A stretch of 34,394 bases of DNA, taken from contig JAKSKZ010000041.1 in assembly GCA_024401475.1 (NCBI GenBank), positions 1 to 34,394 of the forward strand. Direction: 5' to 3'. The stretch's first letter is position 1. Every line of letters begins with the position of its first letter. The position numbers were made by a program, and so were the translations under genes. Shown in pieces: positions 7,929-14,334 of this stretch. The notes beneath the pieces were generated by a model, which worked only from the letters and a program-made list of their open reading frames with translations, made no database searches and was not told the DNA's origin. Source of the stretch: Paludibacteraceae bacterium (lineage in GTDB: Bacteria; Bacteroidota; Bacteroidia; Bacteroidales; Paludibacteraceae).

Positions 7929-8499
7929 ATCCGTCGCTCGCTAAATCCGTTCCGTATTCCGAACCATCCTCTTCCAAGTCCGCGCCCGAATAGAGTACAT
8001 TGTGCATGGCACGCAAAGCGTTTAATGCTTTCTGGCCCCAAAAAGACTCAAAATTCTGTTTGCAGTTGAGAATGGAATCGTTCATTATCGATTGGTTGGC
8101 CGATTGGAAATTGGCAACCATATCTTTCAAATCTTGATAAATATCGGTCAAGTCTTCCGAAATGTGAGCAAGAATAGGGCTGTCGCTATATTGCATATCC
8201 GGCGTAAAGACCTCCAAATATTCATCATACTGACCTATGACGTTTCGAACTTGCTCCTGCGTATATTCGTACTCCTCTTCCGTCACAAACTGCCTCATCT
8301 CTTCCATCGACTCCTCTTCCAAATCTGGGAGAAGCGAGGTTTTAAGATACAACAGCGGAAGCAACTTTGTCATCTTATCTATGAACGTCTTCACCCCTGC
8401 TCCCTCACACTTCTCCATAAAGGAGCAGTATTCCGCCGCAACGGTAACAAACTCAATGACTTTGTTCGAGTATATCGGATGTTGTTCTACCCTTTCCAT
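7909..8499 (-). CDS. DUF5063-family protein
   Basis: About 196 residues from the preferred start at 8499 (MERVEQHPIYSNKVIEF); an upstream in-frame ATG at 8544 would add 15 residues that do not resemble the family. The protein is alpha-helical and acidic, with no signal peptide or membrane segment. EFVTVAAEYCSFMEK at the N-terminus and the HISEDLTDIYQDLKDMVANFQ segment near the middle are characteristic of DUF5063. The tail is acidic and low in complexity. It is the first gene of a two-gene unit with the exonuclease. The function is unknown; partnership with the exonuclease is inferred from the overlap. Confidence 0.82.
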   Translation of the reverse strand: MERVEQHPIYSNKVIEFVTVAAEYCSFMEKCEGAGVKTFIDKMTKLLPLLYLKTSLLPDLEEESMEEMRQFVTEEEYEYTQEQVRNVIGQYDEYLEVFTPDMQYSDSPILAHISEDLTDIYQDLKDMVANFQSANQSIMNDSILNCKQNFESFWGQKALNALRAMHNVLYSGADLEEDGSEYGTDLASDGFDGFEE

Positions 8500-8554
8500 T
8501 TCAACACTTCTTTTATAGTCTATTCGGCAACTCAATATTGCCAACTCGACTTTG

Positions 8555-8562
8555 CAAAATTA
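8555..8562 (-). promoter_or_regulatory. -7 box for DUF5063-exonuclease
   Basis: TAATTTTG on the minus strand fits TAnnTTTG, about 56 bases before the 8499 start. No exact TTTG stands at the expected -33 position. Confidence 0.35.
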
Positions 8563-8683
8563 AAAATAATATTAGAATTTCGCCTCCCTAATCAATCAGT
8601 TTTTTCACACTTTGAAAAAGTTTGTTTTATGTCAAAATCGAAGCGGAGGTTTGGATTCCATTGTTTTCAACAACGTATGCTGC

Positions 8684-9130
8684 TTACATTCCGTCGGCGT
8701 TCATATCTGCCTCGCTCAGCCCTATTTTGGCAGCCAACGTTCGCAGCAACTGTCGCCACTTTGCATCATCTTCCGCATCGTGCTCCATTGTCGCCGCAGC
8801 CTGCTTATTACCATTGAAGATGGAACCCCAATAGTTGATTTTCCCATTCTTCTTCACCTTGACGGCGTAATGATGAGAGGCGAACTCTTCGTGAAGCATC
8901 ACTCCACCACCGGCAAGAGCCTCATTCCTCTTCTGCTGATACTCAGATTGAAGGCTCTCCGTGCTGAAACCCGTATGACGACATTGCATGCCATTGTTCG
9001 TGCTATCCACCACAATGGAGACAGTAACCTTGGGTTCGGCTGTCTTCTTATCTGAGGCAACGGCTTGGGCAGGCATGGAGAGTGCCCAAAGAAGCAAAAG
9101 GCTGGGGATGATGTATTTGGGTGTATTCAT
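8684..9130 (-). CDS. Small secreted protein of unknown function
   Basis: 148 residues with a clear Sec signal (MNTPKYIIPSLLLLWALSM then PAQA, cleavage expected after AQA near residue 24). The mature part is about 124 residues with a beta-strand start (KVTVSIVV), a middle segment with HEEFASHHYAVKVKKNGK, then an alpha-helical stretch rich in Ala, Asp and Lys. I see no lipobox, no cysteine pair beyond one Cys, and no family I recognise. It stands alone with a good promoter at 9158-9188. The 3' neighbour on the same strand begins about 185 bases later. Confidence 0.7.
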   Translation of the reverse strand: MNTPKYIIPSLLLLWALSMPAQAVASDKKTAEPKVTVSIVVDSTNNGMQCRHTGFSTESLQSEYQQKRNEALAGGGVMLHEEFASHHYAVKVKKNGKINYWGSIFNGNKQAAATMEHDAEDDAKWRQLLRTLAAKIGLSEADMNADGM

Positions 9131-9157
9131 ATCATATACTTCATATTGCTAACATTA

Positions 9158-9188
9158 CAAATATAAGTCAAGCTTGGGTTTTGTCAAA
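9158..9188 (-). promoter_or_regulatory. Promoter of the small secreted protein gene
   Basis: TTTG (9188-9185), a 19-base spacer and TATATTTG (9165-9158) on the minus strand. The expected start site is near 9150, about 20 bases before the ATG. Confidence 0.7.
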
Positions 9189-9198
9189 GAAGTAAAAT

Positions 9199-9226
9199 AA
9201 AAAACGGAACCATTTTCAGTTCCGTT
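9199..9226 (-). terminator. Terminator at the end of the RM operon
   Basis: An 8-bp stem (AACGGAAC with GTTCCGTT) with an A tract on the plus strand, hence U tract on the minus strand. It sits 9 bases after the stop of the 87-residue gene. It is homologous to the hairpin at 12642-12676. Confidence 0.8.
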
Positions 9227-9235
9227 CCATGTCTC

Positions 9236-9499
9236 TTACCCCATGACATCATAGATTGACCTATAGACCTCGTACATAAATTCATCTTCAAACTCCTCCG
9301 ATGCCAAAAGTTCGTTGCTTGGATTTAAAAAGTACAGTCTTCTATCAATCAAGCATACCTTTTTTATTCTACAATTATCCAAACAACACTCATCGGCATT
9401 ATTCATTTCTAACAACTCCCTAATTCCTTTATAAGCATCGCTCCACATTTTAGAAAAAGCATCTTCAAAATCAATCCTTACCATCTTTTTTTTCTTCAA
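9236..9499 (-). CDS. Small acidic protein, last gene of the RM operon
   Basis: 87 residues (82 if the second Met, MVRIDFEDAF, is used). I do not recognise a family. It is strongly acidic toward the C-terminus (SEEFEDEFMYEVY) with a basic start (MKKKK), and has a cysteine cluster CCLDNCRIKKVC at about residues 38-49 that could hold a metal. Secondary structure looks like helix, short strand (RRLYFL), helix. It begins 14 bases after the C5-methyltransferase stop and ends just before the operon terminator, so it is transcribed with the RM genes. Possible roles are a regulator, an inhibitor of the nuclease, or an unrelated passenger; the sequence does not decide. Confidence 0.7.
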   Translation of the reverse strand: MKKKKMVRIDFEDAFSKMWSDAYKGIRELLEMNNADECCLDNCRIKKVCLIDRRLYFLNPSNELLASEEFEDEFMYEVYRSIYDVMG

Positions 9500-9513
9500 A
9501 GATAGGACGATTT

Positions 9514-10791
9514 CTACTTCTCCTCCAAATCATGATTTGAAAAACGAATAGCCAAACCGATAGCCTTTCCCAATAAAGGAGGGACTGCATTTCCAATTTG
9601 CACTAATTGCTTATTTTTCTTTCCCTCGAAAATAAAATCATCAGGGAAAGATTGAAGTCTTGCCATTTCTCTTGCAGTCAAAACTCTTGGCAATTTTGGA
9701 TGAATATTTACTCCTCCATGGTTTTCTTTTATCGTACAAGACGCCTCATTCCAAGGACATTTTTTCCAAGCATCAGAATAACCCGAATACAAACTTTTTC
9801 CCTCTGGCAATTCCAACATTCTTTTTTCCATTTCAGGTTTATGCTTAGTTGGAACATGATTAAAAGAAGGGTTTTCTTCACACTCCATCAGGTCTGCAAT
9901 CGCATCACCCGTTGTCACATATTTATCAGGAGTTAGTATTGGTTTAGGATGATAGTTTTGCAACCCTACCCTATTTCCTATAAAAATCACCCTTTCTCTC
10001 TTTTGTGGAGTATGGTAATCTGCTGCACATAACACAGTAACATTCATCTCATAACCTATATTTCGGTAATCTTCAATGATTTTCTGTTCTACTGCACCTC
10101 CCAACATACTTCTCAGACCCTTTACATTTTCACAAATCACAAAATCAGGTTGAAGAGTTTTGACTATTTCCAACATCTCCATATACAACGAATTTCTTGG
10201 ATCATCAACTATTCGATTACCTGCCATACTAAACCCTTGACATGGGAAACCACCTGCTACGACATTAAGCTTTCTTCCATTTAATTGTTCCCTAACCGTT
10301 TTGTAGAACAAATCCTTGTTTTCTTGCAACTTAATGTCTCCATTAATAAATGGATGATTAAAATTCCTTTTATATGTCATCCCTGCTTCATCAAACCAAT
10401 CAAGTCCGCAAACGCCGTTTAATCCAGCCATTTCCAATCCTTTGCTCAAACCACCAGCTCCACAAAACAAATCCACGTACGTCATCGCTGATTGACTCGG
10501 ACTACGCCATGATTCTGAAATGTCAGCCCAATTAACGACATCTTCCCTCTTCTTTGAATCATTGATGATTTTATATTCTTTTCTTTCTGAAAAAATAATT
10601 TCCTTCGTTCTTTCAGATTTCAAAAGAAGTTCAGACCTATGATTTTCGAAATACACTTTTTCTATTCTATGTGTATTGCTAATTTTCACTGTTTCTAACT
10701 CGCCTGAAGCAACCATTCTTCTCGTTGCCTTTAAAGACAAATTCAACATTTGTGCTACTTCTGAAATACTATATGTTTCTTCTTTTTTCAT
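9514..10791 (-). CDS. DNA cytosine-C5 methyltransferase fused to an N-terminal HTH
   Basis: 425 residues. Residues 1-55 form an excisionase/MerR-like helix-turn-helix (YSISEVAQMLNLSLKATRRMV, then a short wing). The methyltransferase follows with C5 motifs in order: I DLFCGAGGLSKGLEMAG (about 108), IV GGFPCQGFS with nucleophile C184, VI ENVKG, VIII QKRERVIFIG, IX RVLTAREMARLQSFPDDF and X QIGNAVPPLLGKAIG. The region between VIII and IX, which holds the target recognition domain, is short. Its start overlaps the HNH nuclease stop by 4 bases. Fused N-terminal HTH domains in C5 enzymes such as M.SsoII repress their own RM genes, so autoregulation is a fair inference, though this HTH is of another type. 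The gene is AT-rich compared with its neighbours. Confidence 0.92.
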   Translation of the reverse strand: MKKEETYSISEVAQMLNLSLKATRRMVASGELETVKISNTHRIEKVYFENHRSELLLKSERTKEIIFSERKEYKIINDSKKREDVVNWADISESWRSPSQSAMTYVDLFCGAGGLSKGLEMAGLNGVCGLDWFDEAGMTYKRNFNHPFINGDIKLQENKDLFYKTVREQLNGRKLNVVAGGFPCQGFSMAGNRIVDDPRNSLYMEMLEIVKTLQPDFVICENVKGLRSMLGGAVEQKIIEDYRNIGYEMNVTVLCAADYHTPQKRERVIFIGNRVGLQNYHPKPILTPDKYVTTGDAIADLMECEENPSFNHVPTKHKPEMEKRMLELPEGKSLYSGYSDAWKKCPWNEASCTIKENHGGVNIHPKLPRVLTAREMARLQSFPDDFIFEGKKNKQLVQIGNAVPPLLGKAIGLAIRFSNHDLEEK

Positions 10792-11471
10792 TTCGAATTT
10801 TGTTTGTAATTGGGATATAACTTGTTCATCACAAAATCAAGAGTCTCTTGACTAATCTTCATTGCTGATTTAATACGATATTCAACAGGGTCATATTGAT
10901 AGCAGCCAACACACCCTAACTTATCCGTATAAGTTTCATCACCCTCATAAAATGAGTATGGATTACCCTCTATGTTTTTAGCATCCCACCGCTTATCTGT
11001 TATCTTACAATTTTTACAGATTTGACGCTTTATATCATTTGCAGCTTTACACAAAGGCTGAAAATCATCAACACGTTGAGTTGACATATCAGAAATACGC
11101 ATATCTTGTTTTCTTCCGTCTTTATGATCAACTTCTATCGTTGTATTTTCTGAACTACCCGACACACCAAGCATTACACATTTTCTTTGTCGTATTTCAT
11201 CACAAATGTCTTTGCGTATTGATTGACTAAAATGCTCTTGCTTGTTGAAACCACGTAACCTTATCGCATCAATGGAGTTGCCAGGAGTTAGTGTTTTATC
11301 GACTTCCACAATGTAATTTTTCTGTAAACGAGAAGATCGCCTGCCCCAACTCCAGCCATTACCTAATCCTAACGGTTTATACTCCCCAACAAATTCCGTA
11401 ACATACACCCAACGACTATTTCCATTTTCATCAGGAGTAGCTAATTTCAAAAACAAATCAATCAAATTCAT
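10788..11471 (-). CDS. NlaIII/ICEA1-like HNH type II restriction endonuclease
   Basis: 227 residues. The sequence matches my memory of the NlaIII / Helicobacter IceA1 family along most of its length: RWVYVTEFVGEYKPLGLGNG, GNSIDAIRLRGF, CVMLGVSGSSENTTIEVDHK, DFQPLCKAANDIKRQICK, GNPYSFYEGDE and LGCVGCYQYDPVEYR. The HNH core has D115-H116 (VDHKDGR) and N145 (AANDIK); CKNC and CVGC are likely zinc ligands. NlaIII cleaves CATG, so CATG is the expected target here. The start overlaps the upstream methyltransferase by 4 bases and the end overlaps the C5 methyltransferase by 4 bases, indicating coupled translation. A stand-alone homing role is unlikely given this setting. Confidence 0.85.
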   Translation of the reverse strand: MNLIDLFLKLATPDENGNSRWVYVTEFVGEYKPLGLGNGWSWGRRSSRLQKNYIVEVDKTLTPGNSIDAIRLRGFNKQEHFSQSIRKDICDEIRQRKCVMLGVSGSSENTTIEVDHKDGRKQDMRISDMSTQRVDDFQPLCKAANDIKRQICKNCKITDKRWDAKNIEGNPYSFYEGDETYTDKLGCVGCYQYDPVEYRIKSAMKISQETLDFVMNKLYPNYKQNSK

Positions 11472-12256
11472 ACACCCTCCTTTCTAAAAACAAACACATA
11501 CTCGTGCTTAAATAAAAAAGTTCCATTTCTTAATGCACGATACTTCCATAATGCCTCTTGACCTAATTTCGCTCGATTGCCAACCATATCTTTTACAAGA
11601 ATCCCCTTCAACTTGCAATTAAAGTTTTTCTTAATCGCATACATTAAGAGCATCCCCAATGGTTTGACCTCACTTTCTTTATATACATCTCCTATAACAA
11701 GAACAAAATGCTTGTTCGCTTTCAAATACCCCCAAACATTTTGAACCGCTTTTATATAAGTATCTATGAATGTTTTTAAATCGGAAATTTTCGAAAGATC
11801 TTCTTCTCTTTCGGTAAAAGGAATAATATCCATATAAGGAGGATGAGATATAATCAAATCTACTTTTTGTTTTTTGAACGATTTTAAATCTTCATCAATA
11901 GACATTTTTGCCATCTGCTCATTCGTTATGTCAACATTATGAATAACATACCGAATATCAGTAGAATCCATCATTTTCGATTCAACCTGCTCTATGACAG
12001 ACTGATTAATATCAAATCCAATAAAATTTCTTTTTAGGGTTTCGCATTCAAACAAAGTCGTTCCACTTCCTACAAACATATCTAAAACCAAATCTCCTTC
12101 GTTTGTGAAACGACGAATCATTTGATTAGGAATTTGAGGTACAAAATTTCCATGATAGAGGTTATTATGCTTTCCTCCTTTAGCTCTTGGACCTATCAGC
12201 CATAAGCTATCTACATTTAAATCAGAATCTTTCCAATGCTCTTTATCTACATTCAT
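11468..12256 (-). CDS. DNA amino-methyltransferase (N6-A or N4-C) with HPPY motif
   Basis: 262 residues. Motif I is LDMFVGSGTTLFE (about 58-70) followed by FIGFDIN; the catalytic motif IV is IISHPPYMD near residue 137, so the tetrapeptide is HPPY instead of the usual D/N/SPPY. Motif order (X-like segment, I, IV) and the short length leave little room for a separate target recognition domain. It is the first large gene of the RM operon and should protect the nuclease target, probably CATG, though base specificity cannot be read from the sequence. The start overlaps a 72-codon ORF by 4 bases and its end overlaps the nuclease gene by 4 bases. It is AT-rich. Confidence 0.85.
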   Translation of the reverse strand: MNVDKEHWKDSDLNVDSLWLIGPRAKGGKHNNLYHGNFVPQIPNQMIRRFTNEGDLVLDMFVGSGTTLFECETLKRNFIGFDINQSVIEQVESKMMDSTDIRYVIHNVDITNEQMAKMSIDEDLKSFKKQKVDLIISHPPYMDIIPFTEREEDLSKISDLKTFIDTYIKAVQNVWGYLKANKHFVLVIGDVYKESEVKPLGMLLMYAIKKNFNCKLKGILVKDMVGNRAKLGQEALWKYRALRNGTFLFKHEYVFVFRKEGV

Positions 12257-12471
12257 GCCAACACCTCCCCAAGAGGCACACGAACTGCAAGAGCAATCAA
12301 TAAATTATAATTGCCTATCATACACGCCTTGATTTTTAGGCGTTGCTTATCATTCGATTTTACAAGCAATCTTACGGGCACAAAAAACGTGGACTCAACA
12401 TTATCCACGTCTTGAGGCCCTCGAACTGCCTGTAATACCAGATAAGTCAAGCCCACGCAAAGCGTAGGCAT
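12253..12471 (-). CDS. Possible 72-residue leader ORF coupled to the RM operon
   Basis: An open frame of 72 codons from ATG 12471 whose TGA overlaps the methyltransferase ATG as ATGA, the same 4-base overlap found at both other junctions of the operon. I do not recognise the product (MPTLCVGLTYLVLQAV at the start, RVPLGEVLA at the end). Its start codon lies inside the long hairpin at 12433-12495, and its coding sequence contains the terminator-like hairpin at 12382-12410. It could be a real small protein, a leader peptide that controls attenuation, or a chance frame across a structured leader. The overlap is the main argument for translation. Confidence 0.35.
   Translation of the reverse strand: MPTLCVGLTYLVLQAVRGPQDVDNVESTFFVPVRLLVKSNDKQRLKIKACMIGNYNLLIALAVRVPLGEVLA
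12270..12429 (-). repeat. 19-bp direct repeat pair in the RM leader
   Basis: Copies at 12270-12288 and 12411-12429 agree at 15 of 19 positions; on the minus strand both read GCAGTTCGNGNGCCTC. One copy is just after the long hairpin and the other lies about 14 bases before the methyltransferase start, so they bracket the terminator-like hairpin. Confidence 0.6.
12382..12410 (-). terminator. Terminator-like hairpin inside the RM leader (attenuator candidate)
   Basis: On the minus strand ACGTGGA, a 10-base loop, TCCACGT and then six T. This is a full intrinsic terminator located between the operon promoter and its first methyltransferase, about 125 bases upstream of that start codon. A second small hairpin (ACGCC / GGCGT) follows at about 12325-12345. 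Confidence 0.65.
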
Positions 12472-12495
12472 TCACTGACTTATTCGTTGGTATTA
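12433..12495. repeat. 63-base REP-like long hairpin
   Basis: The ends TAATACCA and TGGTATTA are inverted, the next blocks GATAAGTCA and TGACTTAT pair, and the centre GCCCACGC-AAA-GCGTAGGC forms a GC-rich tip. Total paired length exceeds 20 bp with small bulges. It resembles REP-type elements or a structured 5' leader; the ATG of the 72-codon ORF lies in its tip region. Confidence 0.7.
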
Positions 12496-12611
12496 CTTCT
12501 TAAAGTTTTCGAGGTTTCAAGACGATACCGAATAAATAGCAAACGCTATGATTAATAATATGTAAAACTAACCTTCTTTTATATCATAAATACATTTTTT
12601 GTTGTTTCTCA

Positions 12612-12643
12612 CAAAATTAAACTAAATCCCCCTAACAAACAAA
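12612..12643 (-). promoter_or_regulatory. Promoter of the RM operon
   Basis: TTTG (12643-12640), a 20-base spacer and TAATTTTG (12619-12612) on the minus strand. The -33 box overlaps the U tract of the symporter terminator. The start site would be near 12605, giving a leader of about 350 nt. T-rich and A-rich inverted stretches (12595-12603 and 12634-12646) flank the boxes and could be an operator, but low complexity makes this weak. Confidence 0.65.
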
Positions 12644-12644
12644 A

Positions 12645-12676
12645 AAACGGAGCCATTCTTACGAACAGCTCCGTTT
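12645..12676 (-). terminator. Terminator after the symporter gene
   Basis: A 9-bp stem (AAACGGAGC with GCTCCGTTT), loop of 14, with A and T tracts on either side so it can work on both strands. On the minus strand it ends the symporter message. Confidence 0.85.
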
Positions 12677-12699
12677 TTCGATTCCTTAAACTCCAAGAC

Positions 12700-14292
12700 T
12701 TATTTAGACTCCAAGCTTCTTCTCTCTTGCAATTCTGCTGTCACTTGTGCCATACGTTGCGTACCCAATGGATAGATGACCATCAAAGCTGCTGCCAACA
12801 TCGTAAAGATTGCAGGCACCCAACTCATCAACATCACAATGCCTGGTACTGAGCCCTGAATAGCCACCGAGTCGCCTCCAACATATCCGTAGCTCGTCAA
12901 AACCAAACCAATGATGTAGGTTGCAATACCTCCGGCAAACTTCGTTGCGAACGATCCTGCCGAATAGACAAGTCCCGTGGCACGACGGCCATTCGTATAT
13001 TCCGAATAGTCTGCCGTATCGCCCAACATCGTGAAGAACAACGTTGGCAAAATTGCCGCAAGGAATTCAGAAAGAACTCCGAACACAAAAATCATTGAAA
13101 TATCGGTAGGTCCGCAGAGATACAACATTGAGTTGGCAACACCAGCCAATAGCAATGCTGCAATGAACAAGTTCTTCTTGCCTATTTTGTTACTAACTGG
13201 CGTAGTAATCATAGCACCTCCAATAGACCCTGCCATCAAAGCCACCATATAAGTAGAGGCCAAGATTTGGTCGTGCAAGTAGTGGGTGAAGTAAATCACC
13301 GTGATGCCCTGCTTAATGTTGTTAAAGATGTTGAACAACAATCCGACAAACAACAACACCAACCAAGGCTTGTTGGTCACCAATTCCCAAAGGTCTTGTT
13401 TCAAATTGCTCTCCTGTTTTGCTGGTGGAACGACACGCTCTTTGGTGTTATAGAACGTGATGAAGAGGCAAAGAACCAACACGATTGACAACGTGTAAAT
13501 GGCCTTGCTATAACCTTGACTTTGGTCGATGATTGTGAATGAAGAGTCATTCAAATCCTTTTCGCCCTCTACCACAAACGAATATTTTTCGTTAGCCGCC
13601 ATGGAGAAACTCTTACCCACAGTAGCCGAATCCGAAGCCACCCCTTGCATTACAAATGTAGCCACATTGTCTTTCGTTTGAATGTTTACGTTGGCAACGT
13701 CTTGCGGAGCCGACACTGTCACCACATACTTCGATTCTTCTACCGGATCTACGCTAACGGTAGGATTGATATTTCCGAAATAGGAAACCAAAAACAACAA
13801 CGAACCTTGCACAATCATACCTCCCGCAAAAGCGCCGACCATACGGAATGATCCGATTTGCGTACGCTCTTTATCATCGCCCGTCATAACAGCCATCAAG
13901 GCTCCATAAGGAATGTTATTGGCCGTATAGATCAACGTGAAAAGAATATAGGTGACATAAGCATAGGCCACCTTCCACTCCATCGACCAATCAGGATTGG
14001 TAAACAAAAGGGAGAGGATGATACCCAAAGGAACGGCCGTCCAAAGAATCCAAGGACGGAACTTTCCATACTTCGACTTTGTCTTGTCGCCAATAACGCC
14101 CATCAAGACATCACTCACTCCGTCGCTCGAACGGGCAATCATCATCAACAAACCCACCGTTGCCGGCGTAAGGCCGAAAACATCGGTGTAAAAAATAAAT
14201 AGGAACGTCGATACTCCACGCCAAGCGATGTTGGCAGACGCATCTCCCAACGCGTAGGATATCTTTTCCTTTAAAGAAATTTTATCAAACAT
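12700..14292 (-). CDS. GPH-family sugar:cation symporter (MFS) with extra periplasmic domain
   Basis: 530 residues, longer than the usual 440-480. It begins SLKEKISYALGDASANIAW, and has the GPH signatures ARSSDGVSDVLMG and GDKTKSKYGKFRPWIL near residues 53-84, and NNIPYGALMAVMT. Five membrane segments precede residue 172; then about 90 residues (174-262), rich in Val, Thr, Asp and Gly and looking like a beta-sandwich, are inserted before membrane segment six. That loop is periplasmic in MelB topology. The second half (segments 6-12) is normal. The family moves oligosaccharides or glucuronides with Na or H. It starts 42 bases after the wlbA stop and may be transcribed with the wlb genes, but a role in that pathway is not implied. 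Confidence 0.88.
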   Translation of the reverse strand: MFDKISLKEKISYALGDASANIAWRGVSTFLFIFYTDVFGLTPATVGLLMMIARSSDGVSDVLMGVIGDKTKSKYGKFRPWILWTAVPLGIILSLLFTNPDWSMEWKVAYAYVTYILFTLIYTANNIPYGALMAVMTGDDKERTQIGSFRMVGAFAGGMIVQGSLLFLVSYFGNINPTVSVDPVEESKYVVTVSAPQDVANVNIQTKDNVATFVMQGVASDSATVGKSFSMAANEKYSFVVEGEKDLNDSSFTIIDQSQGYSKAIYTLSIVLVLCLFITFYNTKERVVPPAKQESNLKQDLWELVTNKPWLVLLFVGLLFNIFNNIKQGITVIYFTHYLHDQILASTYMVALMAGSIGGAMITTPVSNKIGKKNLFIAALLLAGVANSMLYLCGPTDISMIFVFGVLSEFLAAILPTLFFTMLGDTADYSEYTNGRRATGLVYSAGSFATKFAGGIATYIIGLVLTSYGYVGGDSVAIQGSVPGIVMLMSWVPAIFTMLAAALMVIYPLGTQRMAQVTAELQERRSLESK

Positions 14293-14334
14293 AGAATCAA
14301 TAATTTATTAATATTTCATTTATACTTCCAATAG

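Noticed and set aside
9595..9630. CRISPR-like or tandem repeats in the AT-rich RM genes
   Set aside because: On inspection there are no regularly spaced repeats; the appearance is due to AT-rich codons. No CRISPR array was found anywhere in the window.
10788..11471. HNH protein as a homing or group I/II intron endonuclease
   Set aside because: It is translationally coupled to methylase genes on both sides and matches the NlaIII/ICEA1 type II restriction family in many blocks.
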